Source: Clostridiales bacterium
GTDB taxonomy: Bacteria > Bacillota > Clostridia > Christensenellales > CAG-138
Direction of reading: 5' to 3'
Length of the DNA: 38,430 bases
NCBI GenBank assembly: GCA_918244965.1
Contig: CAKJYC010000017.1
Span: 1 to 38,430, forward strand
This document shows positions 24,090 to 30,324 of this stretch, piece after piece. The stretch's first letter is position 1, and each line of letters starts with the position of its first letter. Below the pieces are notes generated by a model. That model was given only the letters and a program-made list of their open reading frames with translations, searched no databases and was not told where the DNA came from. A program made the position numbers and the translations under genes.

Positions 24090-25241
24090 TTATCCGACCT
24101 TGTGCAAATACACGAGTTCGTCGGTCCCCTCGCCCGACAGCACCCGATAGAAATCGCCGATGAGCTTGCCGAGCCCCATCGGCTCCTGAAACAGATTCTT
24201 GCCCGTACACCAGACGTTGCCGTTCTTGACCGCCTTGAAGCTTGCGAACAGCGGGCTTCTGTCCAGCAGCTCGGAGATCGTATAGATCTCCCCGTCGATG
24301 GTGCTGTTGTAGATCAGCACATCCGCATCCACCGCGCCCTCGTAAAATCGTTCCATCGTCATATTGACCGTGGACAGCGCATTGCCGCTGTCAAGCCCGG
24401 AGAACGCGTACGTGCCGCCCGCCGTTTCGATCATCTTCACAACGTAGTCCGTGCTCTTGCGGACGTTCACGCTGCCCGTGCCGGTGACGTAGAAGAACGC
24501 GACGGTCTTTCCGTTCTTCGGAAGGCTGCCGATCGCCTCGACCGATGCGACCTCCGCATCAAACAGCGCCGCCGCGGTCTCTTCCTTCCCAAGCAGCGCG
24601 CCGTACACCTTGATCCATTCCATCCGTCCGAGCGGATCCTCCTCGTAGCTCGACCGTTCGATCAGCACGGGAATGCCGAGCTTTTGCAGCTTTTCGCTGA
24701 CCGCGGGCGAATGGTAGATCATCGTCGATTCAATCGCAAGGCTGCAGTGTTCGGTCAGGATCAGCTCGTAATCGGGCGCATTGTACTTGCCCGCAAACAG
24801 CATATCGCCGCGTTCCATCGCATCCCTTGCCGCCGGGATCGACCATCCGTTTGCCTTTGTGCCGGAGAGCCGCACCGCACCGATCCCGTCCAGCGCGCGG
24901 AAGAAGTCCATTGCGCTCGTCGCCGCAAGGTAGATGCGGTCGACCGGCCGATACAGCACCGTGATGTCGTCGGGGAGATTTGCGGGCGCTCCCATGCCCT
25001 CCGGCACCAGCAGCAGCCTGCCCGTCGCGGGGACCGTGATCAGCTCGTAGCCGTCCGTGTACTGCGTGATCGAAAACTCGGTCGCATAGCGCACCGACGT
25101 CTCGCCGACCGGTTCGAGCGCGCTCCAGTCGGGCCCCTCCGGCCGGTCCTCGCTCTGTTTTGTGCCGGAGCAGCCGACCGAAAGAATGCAAAGAACGGCG
25201 CAGAGAAGCAGCGCCGTCAGTTGTGCAGGTTTGCGCGTCAT
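24090..25241 (-). CDS. Substrate-binding lipoprotein of the BtuF/FepB type
   Basis: 383 residues. Lipoprotein signal peptide ending in LSVGC (lipid on C24), then a class III binding protein (PF01497-like) with two lobes. Segments such as ITVLYRPVDRIYLAATSAMDF, ERSSYEEDPLGRMEWIKVYG and DVLIYNSTIDG fit this family. It should sit on the outer face of the membrane and deliver the ligand to the FecCD permease. The ligand is not determined; the B12 operon context favours a corrinoid or cobalt-tetrapyrrole. It overlaps the small lipoprotein gene upstream by four bases. Confidence 0.88.
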   Translation of the reverse strand: MTRKPAQLTALLLCAVLCILSVGCSGTKQSEDRPEGPDWSALEPVGETSVRYATEFSITQYTDGYELITVPATGRLLLVPEGMGAPANLPDDITVLYRPVDRIYLAATSAMDFFRALDGIGAVRLSGTKANGWSIPAARDAMERGDMLFAGKYNAPDYELILTEHCSLAIESTMIYHSPAVSEKLQKLGIPVLIERSSYEEDPLGRMEWIKVYGALLGKEETAAALFDAEVASVEAIGSLPKNGKTVAFFYVTGTGSVNVRKSTDYVVKMIETAGGTYAFSGLDSGNALSTVNMTMERFYEGAVDADVLIYNSTIDGEIYTISELLDRSPLFASFKAVKNGNVWCTGKNLFQEPMGLGKLIGDFYRVLSGEGTDELVYLHKVG

Positions 25242-25639
25242 GACGCGGGTTTGAGCGACGCGGCGTCGAACGTGATCGTGTATTCGACCTCGTGCGGCTT
25301 GCTCATCGCCGTGGTGTCCGCCGTCACGGACAGCGGCTTGTCAAGTGTTTTGACCGGGACCGCGAACACGGAATGCCCGTCGATGTATTCGGGCAGCAGC
25401 TTTTCGCCGCCGACCAGCATATAGTCGTACTTGTCGCTGCTCCATTTGACGGTCAGCGTCATGCTTCCGTCCTTCACGGAAAGCGCTGCGGGCGATTCGA
25501 TCGACGCGCGTCCGCTGCCGCCCTCCAGCGTGACGTTCACGGTATATGCGCCGTCCTGCACGGCAGCCGTCTTTGCGCCGCAGGCGGCAAAGATGAGCAG
25601 CATCGCCGCAAGCAGCCCCCAAACAATGATTCGTTTCAT
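25238..25639 (-). CDS. Small lipoprotein, NEAT-like beta-sandwich (tentative)
   Basis: 133 residues: lipobox ending in FAAC (C20), then an all-beta region of about 110 residues starting with DGAYTVNVTLEGGSG and containing alternating SMTLTVKWSSDKYDYMLVG-type strands. The pattern recalls haem-binding NEAT domains, but I see no diagnostic Tyr/Ser haem motif that settles it. It shares a layout (DGxYT..., LxVxDG..., ..VPV..) with the lipoprotein at 25746-26216, which looks like a diverged paralogue. It precedes the binding lipoprotein of the ABC transporter, with a four-base overlap. A surface receptor passing a ligand to that transporter is a plausible role, inferred from context. Confidence 0.7.
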   Translation of the reverse strand: MKRIIVWGLLAAMLLIFAACGAKTAAVQDGAYTVNVTLEGGSGRASIESPAALSVKDGSMTLTVKWSSDKYDYMLVGGEKLLPEYIDGHSVFAVPVKTLDKPLSVTADTTAMSKPHEVEYTITFDAASLKPAS

Positions 25640-25656
25640 ACGCTCCTCCGAAACAG

Positions 25657-25698
25657 AAAACGGCGGCGCGGCATTCCGTGCGGATCCGCCGTGCCGCC
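25657..25698 (-). terminator. Hairpin with U-tract between the two small lipoprotein genes
   Basis: GGCGGCaCGGC pairs with GCCGcGCCGCC (one mismatch, 15-base loop), followed on the minus strand by GTTTT. It can terminate transcripts coming from the riboswitch. It lies downstream of an internal promoter, so it would also be in the leader of that promoter's transcript and act as an attenuator. Confidence 0.6.
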
Positions 25699-25713
25699 TG
25701 TCTCTTTTATCCT

Positions 25714-25742
25714 ATTGTACACGTCTTTTTCGCGGTCCGCAA
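25714..25742 (-). promoter_or_regulatory. Internal promoter in front of the transporter and cbi genes
   Basis: Minus-strand -35 TTGCGG (25737-25742), 17-base spacer, -10 TACAAT (25714-25719). It starts just after the stop codon of the upstream lipoprotein gene and is followed by the hairpin at 25657-25698. It would allow expression of the sixteen downstream genes without passing the cobalamin riboswitch. Confidence 0.5.
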
Positions 25743-25745
25743 GCG

Positions 25746-26216
25746 TCAGTTTTGCGGGACCGGATCGCTGACGACAACCTTGTGGTCGTACCACTTGCCC
25801 TTTTTGCCGATCAGTGCAAGGTCGAATTCCTCGCCGATCACCGGAACGGGCACATCGAAGCCGTAAACCTCTTCGCTCGTGCCGTCGTCATAGGTAACGG
25901 TATCGATCGTCGGCTCAAGCAGCACCGCGCCGTCCTTCTGCGCATCCTCGGCAAGGCCGGGATAGAGGTTCAGGATCGACTTGCCGACAAGACTGATGTG
26001 GATGGTCGCCTTGCCGTCCCTGACGGTCAGAACGCCCTTTCCATTGTTCGCCTCGTTGACGTGGAACATCGAGCTGTCGGTTTTGAACGAAGCCGTGTAC
26101 ACGCCGTCCGGAAGGTCGATCTTCGACGTCGGCTGTTCCCCCGTTTTCGTACCGCAGGCGACGGCAAACGCCGCAAGCAGCAGGAGTGTCAGCATCAAAG
26201 CAAGTGTTTTTTTCAT
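25746..26216 (-). CDS. Small lipoprotein, NEAT-like beta-sandwich (tentative)
   Basis: 156 residues with a signal peptide ending in AVAC (C21) and an all-beta mature part: DGVYTASFKTDSSMFHVNEA, GVLTVRDGKATIHISLVGKS, then a Tyr/Asp-rich segment and VYGFDVPVPVIGEEFDLALI. Strand pattern and motif spacing match the 133-residue lipoprotein downstream, though this copy has an insertion in the middle. A SxxxxLNLYPG segment could bind a planar ligand such as haem, as in NEAT domains; this is tentative. It follows cbiK by 21 bases in the riboswitch-controlled transcript and has an AAAGGGAT ribosome site. Confidence 0.7.
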   Translation of the reverse strand: MKKTLALMLTLLLLAAFAVACGTKTGEQPTSKIDLPDGVYTASFKTDSSMFHVNEANNGKGVLTVRDGKATIHISLVGKSILNLYPGLAEDAQKDGAVLLEPTIDTVTYDDGTSEEVYGFDVPVPVIGEEFDLALIGKKGKWYDHKVVVSDPVPQN

Positions 26217-26237
26217 AGGATCCCTTTCCGATTCATA

Positions 26238-27458
26238 TTATTCGGCGTTGATGACCGCGCCGGTATGTGCCACATAGAGCGCCTGCACGTCCGCAATGCG
26301 GCCGAGGCCTGCGATCTGGCAGGTGATCTCAAAGAACAGGCCCGCGTCCTTGAACTGCGAATACCAGGATTCCGGATCGTCCGGATCCGCCATATCGTTG
26401 TTCGCGTGATCGCCCGCAACGACCATCAGGGGCCGCAGAACGACCTTGTCGTAGCCTGCCGCATGGACCGCCTCGATGACCGCTTCGCATGCGGTCTCCT
26501 CCGGCTCGCCCTCAACGGTGCCGATGAACACGTTCTTGTAGCCGAGCGTCTGCATCATGGTCTGCATCTGGGTATAGGTGACCTTCGCGTTGTGCGAGGT
26601 GCCGTGGCCCATGAACACGAACGCAACGCCGTTCGCTTCCGCATCCTCGATCGTCTCGTAGCCCGCGTCCGCTACCGCTGCCGCCGTGACCGCCTTTGCA
26701 ACCGCTTCCTTGTCCGCGTTGGTCTCTGCGCCGTCTGCGCCGACCTTGCCCAGAAGCGGCAGCGCGACCTTTACGGATTCAAACTTGTCCTGATACTTCG
26801 CAACCGCTTCGCAAAGCTCGTCGTATTCCGCGCCCTGCATCAGGTGCGTCGGCTGCACCACGAGGTTCTTGACGCCGTTTGCGACCGCGCGCTCCAGCGC
26901 CTGGTCCATGTTGTCGATGAACTCGCCGTCACGTGCCTGCACATGATTGATGATGATCTGCGCGGTGAACGCACGTCTCACAGACCAGTCCGGGTATGCC
27001 GCAGCAAGCGCCGTCTCGATGCCGCCGACGTCCTCGGCGCGGCTGTCGTTGAACGACGTGCCGAAGCTCACGACCAGCAGCTCGTTTTCACCGATGCCGT
27101 CAGCGTTTCTCGGATCGTCCTTCGACGCGTCGCCGGTGTCTCTGCCGAAGTAGTCGGGATCGGCTTCCTCACCCTCGACCAGTTCCTTCTGCGCGTCGGT
27201 GAGCGCATCCCACGCCGCCTTTGCGGCTGCGCACTGCGCGTCGGTGTTCTCATTGCGCTCCTGCACATAGATCGCATCGATCAGAGCCGCGCATTCTGCT
27301 GCGAGCTCCGCATCCGTCTTGCCCGCGGGCGCAGGCTCGGCGGATTCCGCGACGGGCGCTGCCGTCGGGTCCGCCTTGGGGGTGTCGCCGCCCTTGCAGG
27401 CGAGCGCCATTGCCGCAAGCATTCCGATCGCAAGGATCATTGCAATTGTCTTTTTCAT
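26238..27458 (-). CDS. cbiK: Sirohydrochlorin cobaltochelatase, lipoprotein form
   Basis: 406 residues. Inserts Co2+ into sirohydrochlorin, starting the anaerobic corrin pathway. Residues 1-21 are a lipoprotein signal peptide with lipidated C21; 22-120 are a low-complexity Ala/Glu-rich linker plus a short helical domain; 125-406 are the CbiK domain (PF06180): LLVVSFGTSF at 127-136, QPTHLMQGAEYDE with catalytic H205, FMGHGTSHN (H285, H289), GTVEGEP and VVAGDHANND with H351. The active-site His residues are present, so it should bind metal. The usual CbiK is cytosolic and about 265 residues; a periplasmic form (CbiK-P) is known from Desulfovibrio. Here the protein would sit outside the cell, which is hard to square with cytosolic corrin synthesis. 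It is the first gene after the cobalamin riboswitch, with GGAGG 8 bases before the ATG. Confidence 0.92.
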   Translation of the reverse strand: MKKTIAMILAIGMLAAMALACKGGDTPKADPTAAPVAESAEPAPAGKTDAELAAECAALIDAIYVQERNENTDAQCAAAKAAWDALTDAQKELVEGEEADPDYFGRDTGDASKDDPRNADGIGENELLVVSFGTSFNDSRAEDVGGIETALAAAYPDWSVRRAFTAQIIINHVQARDGEFIDNMDQALERAVANGVKNLVVQPTHLMQGAEYDELCEAVAKYQDKFESVKVALPLLGKVGADGAETNADKEAVAKAVTAAAVADAGYETIEDAEANGVAFVFMGHGTSHNAKVTYTQMQTMMQTLGYKNVFIGTVEGEPEETACEAVIEAVHAAGYDKVVLRPLMVVAGDHANNDMADPDDPESWYSQFKDAGLFFEITCQIAGLGRIADVQALYVAHTGAVINAE

Positions 27459-27480
27459 GTTGTTTCCTCCTTCTTTCTCC

Positions 27481-27495
27481 GGGACGTTTCGTCCC
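27481..27495 (-). other. Small hairpin just upstream of the cbiK ribosome site
   Basis: GGGACG-AAA-CGTCCC forms a compact stem in the leader close to the GGAGG of cbiK. It might affect mRNA stability or initiation; no partner sequence was found. Confidence 0.3.
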
Positions 27496-27538
27496 CCCGA
27501 TGTATTTGATGCTTTACATCAGCACATTCAGCGGCACG

Positions 27539-27570
27539 AAAAAAGCCCCTTACCGAACCGGTAAAGAGAC
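27539..27570 (-). terminator. Intrinsic terminator, expression platform of the cobalamin riboswitch
   Basis: On the minus strand CTCTTTACCG pairs with CGGTAAGGGG (two G-U pairs) around GTT, followed by CTTTTTT. It sits about 85 bases after the aptamer and 80 bases before the cbiK start. Cobalamin binding should favour this stem and stop transcription. Confidence 0.8.
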
Positions 27571-27653
27571 TGCGTACATAGAGCGCTCCGGAACCCGCAG
27601 CATGGTACACAATCAATCCCTCGTGATTTGGAAAACACCTTTTCCGTACCCAA

Positions 27654-27815
27654 CAATCGGCAGGTTTCCCGGCTCGCGGTACAAGATGCTGTCGCCTTCC
27701 CGATCGCTCAGTGGCTGCAAATGCCTGACAGCATCGACCCGCATACGGTGACGAGTTCGCACAGGCGTTTCACCTGTTTCCCTATTATCCGACGCCAAAG
27801 CGCCGGCACCGACTG
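27654..27815 (-). ncRNA. Cobalamin (adenosylcobalamin-type) riboswitch aptamer
   Basis: The minus strand shows the conserved elements in order: closing stem P1 (CAGTCGG at 27809-27815 with CCGATTG at 27654-27660), AATAGGGAA followed by CAGGTGAAACGCCTG, the B12-box core GCCACTG at 27709-27715 followed by the GGGAAGGC element, and the final GCCGGGAAACCTGCC. These match the RF00174 class. When cobalamin is bound, the downstream terminator should form and shut off cbiK and probably the rest of the operon. Confidence 0.93.
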
Positions 27816-27833
27816 CTTTATTCAATTATGGAC

Positions 27834-27863
27834 ATTATATCCCCGATCCGAGACCCTTGTCAA
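27834..27863 (-). promoter_or_regulatory. Promoter of the cobalamin operon
   Basis: Minus-strand -35 TTGACA (27858-27863), 18-base spacer, -10 TATAAT (27834-27839): both hexamers are perfect consensus. Transcription would begin near 27827, about 12 bases before the riboswitch P1 stem. Confidence 0.85.
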
Positions 27864-27913
27864 GATGCTGCGGCAGAGATTCCCGCATCCGTATGCGGCA
27901 TGCCGCGGCGTCG
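27864..27913. other. Palindrome-rich gap between the EFR1 gene and the cobalamin promoter
   Basis: Contains GCGGCATGCCGC and CCGCAT-ACGG-ATGCGG back to back. Either could form a hairpin after the EFR1 stop codon, but there is no U-run, so it is not called as a terminator. Confidence 0.3.
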
Positions 27914-28750
27914 TCAATCCTCCTCTTCAAAGTAGCGTTCATATGCCTTTCTGCAGTAACGCCCGATGCGGGCGGACGCGGGGTCGCGGGAGAAATCGTA
28001 GGGACCGTTGACCCGCATGAAGTCGATCAGCCCGATGCGGATCGCGCCGGTCGGGCAGTTGAACGAACAGCGCGCGCAGCCGATGCAGGCTTTGCCGAAG
28101 CGAAACCTGCCGTCCGAATATGTGATGTTCTTCGTCGGGCAGCGTTTCACGCAGCTCAGGCAATGCACGCATTTCTTTTCGTCTATGCGGAACAGCCGGC
28201 CGTTTTTCGGATAGAACCAATGCTCGATGCGGCAGAGCGCGGAGACGAGCTTTGCCGAAAGCGGCGCGGCGATCGGCGTTTCCGTCCCCTCCGCGATCCT
28301 GTTTGCCGCATCGGGGATCCGCTCTTGCGCCGTCCGCCACATCAGCGAAGCCAGCTCGTCCGTGTGCCGGAAGACCATGTTGTATGGCATGATGTAATGG
28401 AATTCGCCCTTGATCGCGTACCCTTTCTTCTTGAGAATGCGGATCATCTGCGCGGAGGAATTGTCGTTCAGATGCAGCGGCTCGCCGGAGGTTTTCAAAA
28501 ACCAGACGTTCCCGCCTCCGAGCTGATGGCGGCAGAACGCCTTGAGGATGCGGGGCATATTGAAGCCGTAGACCGGATAGCAGATCACAAGATCGCGCTC
28601 CGGCGCCGTCTCCGAACCGTCCGCGATCGTATGAAGGTTGGCCGAAACGCCCTGTTCCGTCAGCGCATCCTGCAGCGCCTTTGCGCATTTTTCGGTGTTT
28701 CCCGTTCCCGAAAAGACCCAGATCCCGATCTGCTTTGCCGTCTGCTCCAT
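27914..28750 (-). CDS. EFR1-type flavodoxin/ferredoxin fusion protein
   Basis: 278 residues from the ATG at 28750, which has AGGGG just upstream; longer in-frame starts (28783, 28813) lack a ribosome site. Residues 5-150 are a flavodoxin-like domain with the FMN phosphate loop FSGTGNTEKCA; the C-terminal part has two 4Fe-4S motifs, CVHCLSCVKRCP and CIGCARCSFNCP. Proteins of this 'EFR1 family ferrodoxin' type are common in Clostridia and probably move electrons between flavin and iron-sulfur centres in the cytosol; partners are unknown. It is divergent from a TetR gene and just upstream of the B12 operon; a link to reduction of cobalt-corrins is possible but unproven. Confidence 0.9.
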   Translation of the reverse strand: MEQTAKQIGIWVFSGTGNTEKCAKALQDALTEQGVSANLHTIADGSETAPERDLVICYPVYGFNMPRILKAFCRHQLGGGNVWFLKTSGEPLHLNDNSSAQMIRILKKKGYAIKGEFHYIMPYNMVFRHTDELASLMWRTAQERIPDAANRIAEGTETPIAAPLSAKLVSALCRIEHWFYPKNGRLFRIDEKKCVHCLSCVKRCPTKNITYSDGRFRFGKACIGCARCSFNCPTGAIRIGLIDFMRVNGPYDFSRDPASARIGRYCRKAYERYFEEED

Positions 28751-28814
28751 TGCCCCTGCTGTCCCTGCCCCGATTGATGGCATCAGTTTACCATATCCCG
28801 CCCGCCGACGCAAG

Positions 28815-28844
28815 AAAAAGCCGAAGCACGCAATGCGCTTCGGC
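28815..28844 (-). terminator. Intrinsic terminator upstream of the EFR1 gene
   Basis: GCCGAAGC / GCTTCGGC stem with a 9-base loop, followed on the minus strand by TTTTTC. There is no minus-strand gene immediately before it (the TetR gene runs the other way), so it probably lies in the EFR1 leader as an attenuator, or blocks antisense read-through from rhaD. Confidence 0.65.
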
Positions 28845-28937
28845 CCGGCTTGTTATACGTCCCGTTCCGTGACTTCGACATTCGGATCGGATCTGTTGAA
28901 ATCGGGACGATTCAAACGAAATTGGCGGGAGGAAGAA

Positions 28938-29483
28938 ATGGCAGTCAAAAACAACCGGCGCGCGCAGATGACGCGCCTGCTTCTGAAAACGGCTTTGATC
29001 GAGCTGATGGAGAAAAAGCCGTTCAATGAAATTACGATCAAGGAGATCTGCGAACAGGCGGATCTGAACCGGACGACCTTTTATCTGCATTATACCGACC
29101 AGTTCGCCCTGCTCTCGGACGTGGAAAACGAGGTGTATCAAAAGACGCTGGAGACCCTGAAAAACGTCACGCCCGACGCAGATGCGCCGGGCATGATCGA
29201 AATGTTTTTGCAATATATCAAGAGCAACGCGTCCCTGTTCCGCATTCTGCTGTTCGATGCGGGCAGCGAAGGCTTCCGCAGCCGGTTTATACAGAACATG
29301 CTGCAAAGCCTTCGGGTCAATATTCCCCTCTCCTGCGCCGCCGAGGAGGAGCCGTATCTCCTTTGCTTTCTCATGCAGGGCAGCGTTCATATGATCATGG
29401 AATGGATCGATCGCGCGTTCGACATGGAACCCAGACAGCTTACCCTGCTGATCTTCCGTGCCTGCAACCGCGTCGCGCCGTGA
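28938..29483 (+). CDS. TetR/AcrR-family transcriptional regulator
   Basis: 181 residues; the only plus-strand gene in the window. The N-terminal helix-turn-helix reads FNEITIKEICEQADLNRTTFYLHY, typical of TetR, and the C-terminal half matches the PF14278-type ligand/dimer domain of Clostridia. GGGAGG lies 5 bases before the ATG. It is divergent from the EFR1 gene and most likely controls it and itself. A widely spaced inverted repeat CGTCCCG ... CGGGACG (28858-28864 and 28905-28911) lies in the shared intergenic space and may belong to the operator. The gene ends 28 bases from the rhaD stop codon, in convergent orientation. Confidence 0.92.
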   Translation: MAVKNNRRAQMTRLLLKTALIELMEKKPFNEITIKEICEQADLNRTTFYLHYTDQFALLSDVENEVYQKTLETLKNVTPDADAPGMIEMFLQYIKSNASLFRILLFDAGSEGFRSRFIQNMLQSLRVNIPLSCAAEEEPYLLCFLMQGSVHMIMEWIDRAFDMEPRQLTLLIFRACNRVAP

Positions 29484-29511
29484 CGCGCCCGAATCCGGTC
29501 CTTTCGCGCGA

Positions 29512-30324
29512 TCAGTCGAGATAACCGTCCCGCGCGTGCACGCCGAAGCGGGCTTCCAATTCGTGCATCTGCGCGTCGGTGATCGTGTTGACGAGCGGCA
29601 GATGCGCGATCTTCATCCAGATCTCGGCGGCCTTTTCGGCGGTCTCGATGAGCCCGAAGGTCTCGTCCAGATCGCGTCCCGCGCCGTAGACGCCGTGCTG
29701 CGCCCACACGCAAAGCCTTGCCGTCTCCATCTTCTTTGCGGTCGCTTCGCCGATCTCGTTGGTGCCGCAGAGCATCCACGGCAGCACGTTCACGCCGTCC
29801 GGAAAGACCACGATGCACTCGGTGCACATCTGCCAGAGCGTGCGCGTGAAGGCGCGTTCGTCGAGGTCGTGCACATAGGTCATGGCAAGAAGATTCGCCG
29901 GATGGCAGTGCATGACGATGCGGTTTTCGGGATCGACCTTCCTGCGCGCGATATGGCTCATCATATGCGCCGGAAACTCCGACGTGAATTTGCCGCCGTC
30001 CGAAAAGCCCCAAAGCACCTCGGCTTCGGTGCCGTTCTTTGCGAGCCGGACGATGCCGAGATTCTTCGCCGGATCATACTGCACATTCTTGAAATACTTG
30101 CCCGTACCGGTGACGAGGAAGAGTTTGCCGGAGAGCTCCGGCGCGGAAAAGCCCGTCGGGATCGTGCGGACGATCGCGGGAAACGTCAGGTATTTGCGCA
30201 CCTCTTCATCGTCCAGCAGCATGGAAATGTTGCCGCCGTTGCGCTCGTCCCAGCCGTGGTTGTACATGTTCGTCGCGGTGCGGATCATTTCGATCAGAAA
30301 CGGTGCGTTCAGGATATCCTTCAT
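29512..30324 (-). CDS. rhaD: Rhamnulose-1-phosphate aldolase
   Basis: 270 residues, class II aldolase/adducin fold (PF00596). Splits L-rhamnulose 1-phosphate into dihydroxyacetone phosphate and L-lactaldehyde. Zn ligands: HCH at 139-141 in MHCHPANL and H210 in WAQHGVYG; E116 in TSEFPAH is the catalytic acid. N-terminal GWDERNGGNIS is typical for RhaD. The start at 30324 has TTGGAGG and overlaps the rhaA stop codon (ATGA). Last gene of the rhamnoside operon; no clear terminator was found after it. Confidence 0.95.
   Translation of the reverse strand: MKDILNAPFLIEMIRTATNMYNHGWDERNGGNISMLLDDEEVRKYLTFPAIVRTIPTGFSAPELSGKLFLVTGTGKYFKNVQYDPAKNLGIVRLAKNGTEAEVLWGFSDGGKFTSEFPAHMMSHIARRKVDPENRIVMHCHPANLLAMTYVHDLDERAFTRTLWQMCTECIVVFPDGVNVLPWMLCGTNEIGEATAKKMETARLCVWAQHGVYGAGRDLDETFGLIETAEKAAEIWMKIAHLPLVNTITDAQMHELEARFGVHARDGYLD

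Noticed and set aside
6575-25742. Shared sequence ACCGCGAAAAA in the spacers of the promoters at 6575-6602 and 25714-25742
   Set aside because: An eleven-base match in two spacers may be chance; there is no palindrome in it and no third copy was noticed.
25640-25745. Second cobalamin riboswitch before the transporter genes
   Set aside because: The space is only about 105 bases and has no B12-box (GCCACTG) or AATAGGGAA element; only a promoter and a hairpin are seen.
25431-27509. 692-residue plus-strand open frame over cbiK and the lipoproteins
   Set aside because: No domain, Arg-rich composition, and it opposes three genes with clear motifs and starts.
28938-29483. TetR protein as the regulator of the GTTAG-N6-CTAAC operators
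   Set aside because: No GTTAG palindrome is present in the TetR gene's own intergenic region, and it lies 22 kb away next to a different target.
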